From: Priapulus caudatus
Taxonomy: Eukaryota; Priapulida; Priapulimorpha; Priapulimorphida; Priapulidae
Direction: 5' to 3'
Length of the DNA stretch: 36,192 nucleotides
Assembly (NCBI RefSeq): GCF_000485595.1
Contig: NW_014577061.1
Location: 1,739,628 to 1,775,819 of the forward strand
In this document: positions 1-11,300 of the stretch, piece by piece
Layout of the letters: every line of letters begins with the position of its first letter
How positions within the stretch are numbered: the first letter of the stretch is position 1
The notes under the pieces: generated by a model
The model's database searches: none
What the model was told of the DNA's origin: nothing
What the model saw: the letters and a program-made list of their open reading frames with translations, nothing else
Made by a program: the position numbers and the translations under genes

Positions 1-168
1 CAATTTATGTATGTTGATACCGACGTTTTACTTATCGGTTGAAACAAGCTCCTCTGTTATGGTTAACCCTTCTCTTTCTCTATATATATGGATATATTCT
101 CTTCCTCTATGTCGTTGGATTTAAAAATCATCGTGTTGTATTGCTCTAAATATTCATCATATACGGCG

Positions 169-298
169 TGCGTGCGTGTATATGTGCGTGTGCATATGGG
201 CGTGTGCGTGTGAATGGTCGTGTGTGTATGTGTGTGCGTGGGTGTGTGGGCGTGTGTACGTACGCGTGTGTGTGTGTGTGCGCGCGCGCGCGTGTGTA
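169..298. repeat. (GT)n/(GC)n microsatellite
   Basis: Alternating purine-pyrimidine tract, GT-rich, with a run of GC dinucleotides near 281-291. Alternating tracts of this kind can adopt Z-DNA. No gene association is evident. Confidence 0.85.
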
Positions 299-899
299 GA
301 TGTTGTGTATTTCTAGGCTTGCCGCGGTGTGCGTTAGCCTGAAGCAGTAATCTTTACAATGGATTTGCTAGGACGTGCGCAGTAGAAGCGTTCCCCTTAT
401 TCACGTGTTTATGGCTCGGCCGTCGCAGTTTGCGCAAGTCTGGCGAGTCGTTGTACTAATATGGCCAGAGATAGCGGAGCCTCTAGTCTTTCCTATATCG
501 AAATGGCACTGGGGCACTTCCAGTCATAAAGAGTGACACGGGTTAATTGCCCCGCCTATAATAGTCCATTTGTAACACATCTGTCACGTTAAAAAGCCTG
601 CGCAAAGTCATATATTGTTTAATAAAACATGAGAGTTTATGACGTGTAATGACCACACTTATGCGCTCTAATAAACAGCTTCGTCTGCTCTGCATCATAT
701 GGTCGAGACTTCATAATATGTGTCGGTTTATTGCACGCGATATTCCAGCTCTCTTGTCGCCTCCCAGTAGCGGCTTCATCAACAAGTGATGCTTCTTTAT
801 TGGTCCGTTCCCGGTCCTTTTCCTACCCGTAGGAAGGGAGTAATTGAGCGAGTGTGGTGAGATTATTGACGCATCAGTGCCTGCACGTAACTGTGCCAA

Positions 900-976
900 T
901 GAGAGCGAGCGTGCGAGAGGGAGAGAGAGATAGATCGAGAGAGAGAGGGAGAGAGAGAGAGAGAAGGAGGAAGAGA
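900..976. repeat. (GA)n polypurine tract
   Basis: GAGAGA-rich run interrupted by GATA and GAGG units; simple sequence. Confidence 0.8.
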
Positions 977-1225
977 TAGATAGAGGTGGGGAGAGGAAAG
1001 GGAACGGGGGCGAGAAAGAAGGCGGATGATAAGAGGCGAATAGGAGAGAGAAGATAAAAGGAAGGTGGATGACTAAGCATGATAAATAAGAGTGAAGGAA
1101 TAGCTAAAGGGAAGACAGGCCACGTGCAAGGTCGGATGGGTGATCGAGTCAATATCTGTATAATGTACGGAATATATGCCATGAAGGCCTTGAACGAAGG
1201 CTCAATATATTAACCTATCATGGGG

Positions 1226-1292
1226 TGTGGCAGGCAGGCAGACGGACGGACAGATAGACAGACCGACCGACCGACCGGCCGACAGGCAGGCA
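1226..1292. repeat. Tetranucleotide repeat cluster (GGCA, GACG, GACA, GACC)
   Basis: Successive short arrays of related tetranucleotides (GGCA, GACG, GATA/GACA, GACC, GGCA again), a compound microsatellite that is roughly symmetric. Confidence 0.75.
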
Positions 1293-1967
1293 CACGGCTA
1301 TACAGAAAGACAGATGGCCAGAGTATATCATGAGTAAATAATAGGGGATTTTCTTATAGCGGAATTCCCTATTATTTTCTCCTGATTGTATAGATATGCT
1401 CATATGATAATATTATAGCACCTAAGACCCCCAGCGTTATTTCTGTAAACTAATTTCGGTGTCGTGCACTTCCACCGACGGTTGTGTGAAAAGCTGCCAC
1501 ACTGGCGCCTTGTGTTAAGGTTTCGAGATCTTGCAACAGATGTTGCAAATAACAACAGGCGTCGCGCCCGAAAGTGTAAATGTTAATTTATATGCGACTG
1601 TCAATTTTGTTCGACCTCATTTCTAGAGTGGCATAGGAGTATGTTTCTTTGTTCTATGTGGCAGGCGTTCATATACTGGCAGCATTCTGTCCTGTTAGGT
1701 CACTCTTCTACGGATATGCCGATATGTTTAGTAGTCAGGCGTCTTATGTGTGACTCACGCGGTCAGTGCAATCGGTGGACAATCGAAATCGGTGTCGCCA
1801 TCTACTGTTCGGAAAGTGAGGTAATTATGCACAATATGCAACTAAATGGTAGGGGCATTTTACTGGTTGATGAGTTTCGCGGATCTGTAACGTACGCGTT
1901 CTTGATTACTATATATTTTCTATCGACACGCGTGGCAGCATATAGATAACTGATTTGCTAGTTTTTA

Positions 1968-1994
1968 GCTCATCTTGACATCGTCAAGATGAGC
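1968..1994. repeat. 12-bp perfect palindrome (hairpin)
   Basis: GCTCATCTTGAC at 1968-1979 is followed by a three-base loop and its exact complement at 1983-1994. It stands at the head of the repeat block that follows, and the CATCTTGAC...GTCAAGATG form resembles a terminus of a dispersed invertebrate repeat (from memory, not searched). Confidence 0.8.
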
Positions 1995-2011
1995 CATTGC
2001 CATGGGGCGTC

Positions 2012-2045
2012 GTCCGTCGTACGTCCGTCCGTCCGTCCGTCCGTC
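2012..2045. repeat. (GTCC)n tetranucleotide run
   Basis: GTCGTCC grading into about six GTCC units, between the palindrome and the first copy of the tandem repeat. Confidence 0.8.
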
Positions 2046-2054
2046 AACATTTGG

Positions 2055-2523
2055 CTACGGTCAACGATAACTTGAGAACCGTTTGACCCACATGTTTCAA
2101 ATTGCATACAGTTGTTACTCCTACGGGAGAGATGTGAACGTCCAATTTTGGAGCACGCCAGTCCACCTACTTTCGAGCCACGCCCACTTTTTGGCAAAAA
2201 TGGAAATGGCCATAACTCAGTGTAGGTTCAATTGATTTTGCTCATTTTTGGTATGTGAATGAATAAGGACTGGCCCCAAAACATATCACACGGGTTTTGA
2301 TATTTTTTTTAATTATGCAAATTAGGTAGATTTTGGCAATTTCACTATGCATTTCAGTGTCTGCCTACGGTCAACGATAACTCAAGAACCATTTGACCAA
2401 TGATGTTTCAAATTGCATACAGTTGTTACTCTTATGGGAGAGATTTGCACGTCCTATTTTGGAGCACGCCCGTCGACCTACTTTTGAGCCACACCCACTT
2501 TTTGGCAAAAATGAAAATGGCCA
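2055..2523. repeat. Two-copy direct repeat, period 310 bp
   Basis: A unit of about 160 bp starting CTACGGTCAACGATAACT occurs at 2055-2213 and again at 2365-2523 with scattered substitutions. Shared landmarks are AATTGCATACAGTTGTTACT, GGAGCACGCC and CCCACTTTTTGGCAAAAATG. The spacer at 2214-2364 is not duplicated. Together with the leading palindrome and GTCC run this looks like a dispersed repeat with an internal duplication. Short open frames on both strands are by-products of the repeat. Confidence 0.8.
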
Positions 2524-3026
2524 TCTAGATTCATTCGATTTTGTTAAATTCACCTACCTATACATTACCTACTTACCTAATCATGCCTACATGTAATATT
2601 GTGTTTTAGATTCTTTGTTACAGTAATTTGACTGGAATATTTTATTGCTTTTATTTGCGCGATAATCGAAAACCAAAATGGCAATCATTTATGCGTAGCG
2701 CCATCTCTCGCCCAGATTTCAGACTTTCAGATCTGAAACATTTATTTTCGCATCAAAACTAACCCTGGAAGAAAACTGAAATTTATATTAGTATAAAACA
2801 GGGAATAAGGACATTTGATCACATTTCGGTCCGTCATAAATGAAACACTTACCAAATTTTAAATATCATCTTCCTCTTCTATCACACTCAAGGTGAGCTA
2901 TATAGTGTCATTGACACTTTCATTTACGATACCCTTGTTGCAAGCTATGGGTTCTCTCACTGTGAGCCACAGTATAATATTCCATGGATAAACTCGCACT
3001 AGACCACTCGAATACTGCACTGTTGT
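2524..3026. other. Intergenic, no gene seen
   Basis: AT-rich DNA without a coding signal or obvious repeat, between the tandem repeat and the element that follows. Confidence 0.5.
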
Positions 3027-3032
3027 GTTATT

Positions 3033-3390
3033 CAAGGCACGGAATTCAGATTTTTTTTCACCGGCCCAGAGGGCTGGTAACAGCAATTTCTTACCAGCCC
3101 TCGCCATAACTTACCAGCCCTCGTAAATTTTGTTGGTAAAATCAATGTCATGTTTCACGCTTGCATTTTCGATTTCAAATTTGTAAAATGTTGATAAATT
3201 ATGGCGTGATATTCTTTAGGTAAAACAGTAATGTAGGCTATTTGCTCATTAATGCTATAAATAAAAATGTAGGTACTCGCTAACACGGCTGAAACCACCG
3301 GCTCTGAGGGCCGGTGTTTTGCCAATGTTACCGGCCCTCCAAATAATTTGCAAGCATATGCCGGTGGGCCGGTGCTAATTTCGCGCCCTG
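3033..3390. mobile_element. hAT-like non-autonomous element A (358 bp)
   Basis: The left end CAAGGCACGGAATTCAG and the reverse complement of the right end, CAGGGCGCGAAATTAG, form imperfect terminal inverted repeats. The flanks carry an exact 6-bp direct repeat, GTTATT, at 3027-3032 and 3391-3396, as expected of a target-site duplication. Subterminal regions hold repeated ACCAGCCCTC/ACCGGCCCTC motifs: 3091-3103 and 3111-3123 are identical, and a relative lies at 3328-3340. It has no coding capacity. The hAT-like label rests on CAGGG ends; the duplication is shorter than the classic 8 bp. Confidence 0.75.
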
Positions 3391-3396
3391 GTTATT

Positions 3397-4290
3397 ATAT
3401 AGTAATGGTGATAATTATTTCAAAATGGTTTCATTGGGTATAAACACGTCATTGGCAATTAGTTGGTTTATTAAACAATAACACTGATCATTCATCATTA
3501 TTTTCCATTAAACGTTATTAATTACCATGAATATTTTTCTTGATTAATATTACTTCGAAGTTAATAAATAATATATTTCAAACGCGGTGATGGTGGATTC
3601 TTTATATGAGTGAAGTCATAATATATATAACTGGAGATAATGCTTTACGCTGAAGTGTAGTTGTCTTTGAATCATAAAAGAATTATATTATTTGACTTGT
3701 CCATGCATACCGAAGACTGTTATTGACAGCGATGTTTTAAAATGCAAAAAAAGCGAGAAAATGCCTGTGTTGTTACATTAGCCAAAGGCTGTTTGCCCTC
3801 GACGTAAAACTAACAGCATTCGAGCAATTAACTTTCTGCGCCGAGAGAGGCTTAGGAAACAGCATTAACCCTAGTAAAAACGTTGATCGTCGCTAGCACT
3901 CGGTTCTAGATACTTGTGAACCTGTAAACTTTGAAGCAGCTGTAGCGAAGTTAATTTACTGACAGAGCGCAGCAATTAAAATGGCGGCGAACTCAATTGT
4001 CCGTTACAGGCGTCTTGAGTAATTGACGTCGGTTAGGCTGTAATTGGTGCGCTCTCGTAGGTCTAAAGGAGAGTGAGAAAGAACGACTTGTGGCTTCATC
4101 GTCGGTGCGGGGCCGTCTGGGAATGATTGCTTCACAATGATGAACTGTCACAGGCAGCAAGTGGCGCTATCGCATGACCTTCTACTACGTCGGTCGTGCT
4201 ACGCGTCTGTTGCTTTACAGCACGGATAAATTATATTGAAAATTAACAGGGGAAGAAGAAGTGGAAAATTACATGTAGGGGAGATAGATA
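3397..4290. other. Intergenic, no gene seen
   Basis: AT-rich DNA. A YY1-like AAAATGGCGGCG lies near 3977-3988 with no associated reading frame. No repeats of note before the GT microsatellite. Confidence 0.45.
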
Positions 4291-4296
4291 GAGAGG

Positions 4297-4300
4297 TTTG

Positions 4301-4343
<43 letters not shown>

Positions 4344-4428
4344 GTGTGTGCGTGCGTGCGTGTGTGTGTGTTTAGTGTTTACACACGCATGTACATTCTC
4401 ACTCACTCACGCACGCACGCACGCACAT
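4297..4428. repeat. (GT)n microsatellite followed by CACT/CGCA tetranucleotides
   Basis: Long GT run with GC interruptions, then a short complementary-type array (CACT, then CGCA). Open frames across it are low-complexity artefacts. Confidence 0.85.
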
Positions 4429-4988
4429 CAAGATATAGCGTAACAGGGGTAGAAGGAAAGAAAACTAACTTATGGCTACCCAGGGTAAGCCATCTGAACA
4501 CTTTAGATTTCCGCTGGGAACACCTCCCAAAGGATTCATCCCTTTGCCAATCTATTTTAGAATCGTTTGTGACATTTGTGCAGCGAGTGGCCCAGCATGG
4601 TGCAGATGGGACATGGTAAGTGCTCTATTTTCGCGAAGAATGAGATTATGACGTCCACTTTATGCAGCGTGGCGCCCCCGCGGGCTTGCCCAATTCCACC
4701 CGCGTCCACAAAATTGGTGTCCTCCTACTATAAAATAATCATATTCGGGTCGTTATACTTTTAATAAAGACGATCGAATGCACTTAGTCGTCTACTCAGC
4801 GTCGTAGACCTCGCATTCCACTGGTGCACTATGTGATAGGTATGAATATCGTGTTAGGGAAGCGTCTTGTATCATATAAGCTATATTATATGCTCTCTGT
4901 AAGCTCGGGTGTCTGCTAAACGAATTGCGCGCGGATGTCGCTTACCCTACGCTGCTCGTGACGACGGCGGCCAATGCAATGTCCGGTG
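4429..4988. other. Intergenic, no gene seen
   Basis: Ordinary non-coding sequence between two microsatellite blocks. Two overlapping open frames here have no recognisable domain. Confidence 0.45.
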
Positions 4989-5371
4989 CTCGCTCTCTCT
5001 CTCTCTGTCTCTCTGTCTCTCTCTCTCTCTCTCGCTCTCTCTCTCTCTCTCCCTCCACGTCTCATCCTCTCTCTCGTCTCTCGCTCTATCTCTCACGTCA
5101 CCTCTCATCTCGTCTTCCTCCCTCGCTCGAATCCACTCTGTCTCTCTCTCTCTCTGCTCTCGACCGCGCCCTCCTCGTTCCGTCGCTCTCTCTCCTTCTT
5201 TCTGGTCTCTCTCGTATCCTCCGCTTCTCAGTGATGTCCTCTTCTTTCTTCGTATTTTTCTCCTCTCTCTCGCTAGCTCTCTCTGTCTCCCCCTCGCTCT
5301 CTCGTCACTCACACGTTTTCTCTTTTTTCTATCCCTCTAATCTCTCTGTTTCCCTTCCCCTCTATCTCTAA
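4989..5371. repeat. CT-rich polypyrimidine tract
   Basis: Near-continuous pyrimidine run dominated by CTCT. It is open in several frames on both strands (Ser/Leu-rich or Arg/Glu-rich) purely from base composition. Confidence 0.85.
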
Positions 5372-5525
5372 GAGATATTAGTCCTTGCTGACTGTCCCCG
5401 CCAGCATAATTATTAGAGTAATAAATTTCCGTCATGTACTATTCCTGAAGAAGCCATTCGTGCACGACCAATGAGATGTTACTGACACGGTGCATATCAA
5501 CTATGATATCTCCCGCTCTCTCTCC

Positions 5526-5551
5526 CTTTCATATATATATATATATATATC
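5526..5551. repeat. (TA)n microsatellite
   Basis: About twelve TA/AT units. Confidence 0.85.
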
Positions 5552-5748
5552 ATATGATACACGAGACCCTGTACTCATATTACGGATAAAAATATCTGGA
5601 GTATTTTGTTGAATGGTGAGCAATATATGACTAGAAAATGGAATGTTGCACGCATAATAATTATGGTGCGACGCGTGGTAAGGCGTCCGCACGCGTGATG
5701 TAATGTACCGTCCCCGTGAAGGCGGCGTTAGAGACGTGATGCGATGGA

Positions 5749-5784
5749 CAGCGTCAGCGTCAGCGTCAGCGTCAGCGTCAGCGT
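5749..5784. repeat. Perfect hexamer repeat, six CAGCGT units
   Basis: Six uninterrupted CAGCGT units. It is the only perfect hexanucleotide array noticed in the window, and lies in a CpG-rich stretch about 2.6 kb upstream of the hunchback start. Confidence 0.9.
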
Positions 5785-8330
5785 AAGACGTCAGCATGCG
5801 ATCTAGTCGTGGTTTACGGCTGACGCACGCGCGTGTACATGTAGTGCTGAGCACCAGGTGTGCTAGAGTACATGTGCGTGATTCAGCGGCTCGGGCGTGA
5901 GGTAGCGCTAGTGTACAGCATTGGTGCGACGTAGTGATCGCCATCCATCGATTGCGCCTGTCGCCTCTGCGCCAGTTTTGAGCGAACAGAAATGGCCACC
6001 GGAGACGTGTGTGTGTGTGTACCCTCTATAAAATTTAATACTGGCCGGATCAATCCACGCTGACCTAAATAGTGTGCAGCTAGTTATTGCCTGCCGCCGC
6101 TTTTTCCGTGTAAATGACATTAAATTTAATGGTAGGCAATCAATGAGAGCAGCACGACGACACGGAGCCGAATTACAGCGGCCGCGACATATTGCCTTGG
6201 TAACGGCGGCCATCGCTGGTTACGCGTGCCGAGTAAAGCACTGACCCATGGTCAGGCTTCGGCCAGTAACATGTGCAGTGATTACATTATGATGGCTGTG
6301 ATTGATGGCATAAACAAGGCGCCTGTTTGGAGAGACGCGCGCCGTACGCGCGCACGTAACCGTCGCTGTAGTCGTCTAGCGGAGTTCTTCGCCGCAACTT
6401 GGAAAGCAGCCGTGGATGGAGAAAACGCACAGCGTGTAGTGGCAATAAATAACGATGATTGCTTAGAGGACCAGCAACGGCTGACCATACGGCCTTGTGA
6501 AAACTACGGCGATGGTGAACTTTGCTCGGTCAATGGTAGCTTTATTGGCCACGCGTGCGCTTGTACTATAACATACAAACGCAAACAGCGTCTATTTTTC
6601 CCGATTCCGGCGATGGGCCATCGAACGATTCGTGTGGATGCTATAAATTCGTTGAAAATGCGATGGCGTATTTTGTTACATTTCTTCTCGAGGAAGTCCT
6701 GGAAAACTGGTCATCTTCTGAGCAGAGAGACGTTCCCCAATGCATTTTCAGTGAAAAGGCATGATGATTGTGATGTGAAGCAAGTAAAGCCGTAAATGTT
6801 CTTGCTTCATAGGTAATATTAGCATGCGTGGGAGAAACAGCGAGGCAGGGCTGTGCATGAGACCTGGTCATGTGTTTGTGCCCTGGCCCTTGGCCTCAAC
6901 AAATATTTGTGCGCATTTTTGCAAGCGCGCCTTATCTCTCTCGCATGTTGACACAAGCAAGCGTTGTTGCGAGTATCTCAGTGCCAGGTCGTCCGCCGCT
7001 ATCTGCGAGGCCATTACCTTTATGCCTTGGGAGCAATCGGTTTTTTTAATGACACCGTCCTGAATTGTCAACGATGCGCGCGCGCGGCCAGCCTCTCTGT
7101 TGTCGTGTGCGCCCGCAGCCGGTGTCGCTGACCCAACAGTTGTCTGTCAAGGACATATGCCTTGCTGGCGAAAGTAGCAGCTACGGGGTGCTTACGGGGA
7201 GGCTGGTGCGATCGATTAGCCTTATCAAAGCTTATTGATTTACAGAATAAATCTACATACATCTGACTGCATACGCTCGAAGCTGACTGACGGCCAAGCG
7301 CTTCTCCCCATCTGCTCGTATTAGATTGTCTTGGCCTTCCAGCAGTCACACTTGCGCATGCCGTATTAGAACTGAAATGCGTATATATATATAATATATG
7401 ACGTGGACTGACGTGGTGTGATCAAGTGTAACTAGGCATGAGGTTTTTTTTTATAACGACGACGATCGAATTTGTGCAGTTTTCTGTTTTCTCTCTCAGA
7501 TAAGCACGCTGTTTTTCATTATGTGTAAGCTGGGCTGACTACTGTCCGGGTTTTCAGTGGTGAATACTGCTAGTGGCGTGCGCTGCCTCTGGCAGAGGAT
7601 TCGATGGGTGTGACTGAAGCCATTTTTCATGGATTGTATGGTTGCAAAAATAAATCAGTAGCTAAACGTATTTTGTTTACAATTAGGCATTTTACCAACC
7701 TCCCCGACATTCCTCAAGAAATGTGGCACCCATAAATATTTACCTGCAGATGTTGGTTAGTTTGATTTTGTGCAAATAAACTCGTCGAGAGTACGCACTT
7801 GTTTAAAGCAGTTGCTATTTTGCGATGCAGTGCAGTGCCGCATACAGGAAAGACCGTGCTTCCAGCACTGACCACGCACGTACACGTGTACGTCTGTCAT
7901 CAGTGCTAGTGGTCAGTCTGTCCAGCTATCTCTTGCCTCGCTATCTATAGAGATGTAAGTGCATGTCACCGGAAAAAGCTGCCACCGGGCAAATAAGCCG
8001 CAGTGGTCATCCCACTGCGATGTTTGTCTAGCTCGCTGTAATAGCTGAGACCACTCCTTCACTATTTACGCGCGCCTGCCACATGAATGTGTACGTCTGC
8101 TTCAGTGAGTCAGTCACCACACGGCCCTTCACCGGCCATGACAGGCAGGAAATGAGACGGCTAAAGCCCAAAGCTTTTTAACGGTGCCATGTTTCTCGCT
8201 GGTGTTACTACACAGACGAGGTATACGAAGCATGCGGCTGTACAAAGCTCGTGTTTGGCACGTGTATCGTAAGAGTTTCTAGCTCAGTTATATATAGGCA
8301 TTTCTAATTTCCATTTTCCTTCGCTTACAG
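5785..8330. other. Upstream region of hunchback; no coding gene recognised
   Basis: Moderately CpG-rich around 5.9-7.3 kb, then AT-rich. Because the hunchback 5' UTR begins at a 3' splice site (8331), its promoter and at least one non-coding exon should lie in or before this stretch. A candidate 5' splice site is GAT|GTAAGT with the GT at 7955, which would give a 376-bp intron to 8330. A TATA-like run lies at about 7381-7400. Neither is proven. An open frame at 6226-6795 (189 codons) has no recognisable domain. Confidence 0.4.
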
Positions 8331-8375
8331 GTGCACAATTTGATGAAGGTAACTGCATAGCAACGACAGAACACG
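8331..8375 (+). other. hunchback 5' UTR segment after a 3' splice site
   Basis: A pyrimidine-rich stretch ending TTCGCTTACAG at 8330 is a good acceptor. The 45 bases after it lead to the ATG at 8376 and include an out-of-frame ATG at 8342. It implies a spliced leader with a single coding exon, the arrangement known for Drosophila hunchback. Confidence 0.6.
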
Positions 8376-11300
8376 ATGGACAACAGTGAAGTTCGCAATG
8401 GCCTAGAACGACCGCTCGACCCGTCCTACACGAACGGTATGAGCATGAGCAGCTTGTACGGCGTCGCCGGGTACAACAGCGGCGCCCCCTACAACGGCAG
8501 CAGCGGCGCGTACATGAACAAGGCGGTCGAGGGCCAGCCGCCTGGCCGCATGGAGCCGCCGGTCAGCAACATGAGCTACGCGGTGATGGACTACAACCGC
8601 CACTACCTGCCGCGCACCGCCGAGCACTCCGACTTCAACTCCTTCCGCAACTACATCATGAGCCGCATCGAGCAGCCGGACTTCTCGCCGGAGCGCGGCG
8701 GCGGCAAGCGCGCCGACAGCAACGGCGACAAGCAGCTTGCCTCGCCGCCCTTCAGCTCCGCGTACGGCTACGCCGGTGCCAAGGACTCCACCGGCAGCGG
8801 CGGCGGGTACCGAGGCGTCCCTCCGGGTCTCGCCGACCAGCTGCCCGGCTACGGCCACGGACCGAAGGCGACCGATTACGTCGGCAATGGTCACGTCGTC
8901 GGTGGGCCGCCGCACGGCTACCTGACCGAGTACGGCGGTCTGTACGCGATGCCCCCTGGTGAGCACGGCGGTGGCGGGCGGGCGGCAGGAGGCGCGGGGA
9001 AGCCCGGCCGCTACGGCCCGCCGATAGCGTACCAGCTGGATGTGACGAAGGGGTTGCCGCCGCTGCTGTCGCCGCAGCAGCGGACGCCGCCGCCACCGCC
9101 GCAAACCGCGCGCAATCCAGCGTTGCTGGCCTGCTTTGCCAGCGGCTCCGACTTGCAGGCGAGCCTCAACTGCAGCAGTGGGGGCAACAGCAGCAGCAGC
9201 AGCAGCACGAGCAGCGTGTCGCCGAGCATGTCGCTGCCGCCACAGCCCTCCCCCGTGCCCCCGTACCACACCCCGCAGCCGCCCTCCCCCGCCGGCACCC
9301 TTTCCGAGACGACACCACACAAGCAGCGTCCCGACGCGGAGGAGGAGCCCGGCGACGCGAAGGAGAAGGGCGCAGTCTCCGACGAGAAGGCTGCGGTGAA
9401 GGAGGACCCCGGCGACGACGAGGAGGAAGCGATGGATACGGGCGACGCTCTTCCTGACGACATCTCGGCGCACAGCCCCGTCGCGGGGGAGGCCGCCGAC
9501 AACCAGTCGGACACGGAGATCGAGGGCAGCATGAAGGAAGATGATGGCGGGAAGGAGGACAACGAGGACATCGCCGACCCGAAGCCGGAGAAGCCCGACG
9601 GCGTGGAGGAGGAGACGGAGGAGGAGGAGAAGGAGGCGGCGGCGGCGACGACGACGAAGGAGGAGGGTGCCGCCGTGGAGGAGAGTCTGGACCCGGAGAA
9701 GCAGTTTGCTCTGGCCTTCGAGCAGGCGAAGGCGGCGAGCATGCGCGCGCAGGCGGAGCTGACGAAGCGCAACCTGGAGCAGGCGGCGGCCGAGTTTGAC
9801 GCGCACGAGGAGTTCATGCCGAGCATGGTCGAGGAGCGGCCCGACGCCGTCTACCGCTGCACGCTCTGCAGCTACTCGGGCACATCGCGCTTCCACTTCA
9901 ACTCGCACATGAACACGCACTTCGACCACAAGTGCTCGCTGTGCGAGTACACGGCGCGCACGGAGGCGCGCCTCAAGAAGCACATTCGCGAGCTGCACGG
10001 CGACGCGTCGGCGGCGGGCGATGGCGGCAGCGGCGGCGCGCAGGCGCTGCGCGTGGCGCGCGTGAGCCAGATGCCGCCGAAGCAGAAGGTGTACCGCTGC
10101 AAGCAGTGCGAGTTTACGGCGACGAACAAGAACGAGTTCTGGGATCACTCGCGGCTCCACATCAAAGTCGACAAGATGCTGTCGTGCCCCAAGTGCAACT
10201 TCGTCACCGAGTACAAGCACCACCTCGAGTACCACCTGCGCAACCACTTCGGCTCGAAGCCGTTCAAGTGCAGCAAGTGCAACTACTCGTGCGTGAACAA
10301 GTCGATGCTGAACAGCCACATGAAGTCGCACTCGAACTTCTACCAGTACCGCTGCCAGGACTGCACGTACGCGACCAAGTACTGCCACAGCCTGAAGCTG
10401 CACCTTCGTAAGTACGGCCACAAGCCGGCGACCGTGCTCAGCGGCGGCGACATGTTCGTGCTGCAGCATCCCGAGCTGCTGCTCGGCCGGCGTGGCGCGC
10501 GCGGACCCAAGAAGAAGATGTTCGGCCTGCCCGAGTTGCCGCCGGCGATGATGAACGGCGGCATGCGGCACCCACCGTTTGGCTTCCCGATTCCGCCGGG
10601 CTTCAACGGCCTGCCGCCGTCAATGATGGGCAGCCTGCTGATGCAGCAGCAGCACAAGCCGTCGGCGGCGGCGCTGCGGGCCGGCGCGGTGGACGCGTCG
10701 CGCGGCGCCGGCGGCGAGCCGTGCCTCAGCTGCAACCTGTGCGACTTCCGCTCGAAGTACGCCGACCAGCTGAGCCGGCACATGATGCTGCACGCCGCCG
10801 CCGACAACCAGGACCTCTGCAAGCTCTACGGCATCTCGACGGAGACGCTGATGGCCGACGGCCGCCAGGTGTCGCCGGCCGTGCTGCGCGAGGGCCAGCT
10901 GTCGCCGGGCGAGGTGCGCCGCTGGGCGCAGGAGGCCGAGCGCAGTCAGCCGAGGAGCAAGACGCCGCCGAAGCTTTGTTCGGCGGCCGCTGTCGCCGCG
11001 GCGCTCTACAAGAACGTTGAGGGCGTCGACAAGGCGAAGGTGCTCGACCTGAGCCGCAACCACGACGTCAGTGCGATGAAGGACGCACTCGACCAGATCG
11101 GCGCCGTCAAGATCAAGCAGGAGCCGGACGCCGGCGGCCGGGACGCCCCGCCGCCGCCGCCGCCAGAATCGAGTCTTCCGGAGCCAGTGGCGGCGCCCTC
11201 CTCTGCCGCGTCGCCGTCGCGAAGCCGCCGCAAGGGCAAGGCCTACAAGCTTGACCGCATCTGCATGAAGCTGCAGAAGCAGTTCTCACCTGGCGGCGGC

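Larger units (their letters stand above)
1..1967. other. Intergenic, microsatellite-rich, no gene seen
   Basis: No open frame here looks like protein. Visible blocks are an irregular GT/GC alternating tract at about 169-298, a GA-rich tract at about 900-976, and a block of GACA/GACC/GGCA tetranucleotides at about 1226-1292. The rest is unremarkable AT-rich DNA. Confidence 0.6.

Noticed and set aside
2055-2523. CRISPR-like array
   Set aside because: Only two long diverged copies in a eukaryotic genome; no short regular repeats with spacers.
4909-5371. Ser/Leu-rich and Arg/Glu-rich frames of 120-150 codons
   Set aside because: Produced by the CT-rich simple sequence; open in several frames on both strands.
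6226-6795. 189-codon open frame on the + strand
   Set aside because: No recognisable domain, no splice context pointing to it, and it overlaps equally open frames on the other strand; likely chance in a CpG-rich stretch.
9011-9826. 271-codon Ser-rich minus-strand frame
   Set aside because: Reverse complement of the acidic and Pro/Ser-rich linker of hunchback.
8403-10571. 722-codon open frame on the minus strand
   Set aside because: It is the antisense of the GC-rich hunchback CDS; composition is Arg/Val/Leu/His-rich without any domain, as expected from GC-biased third positions.
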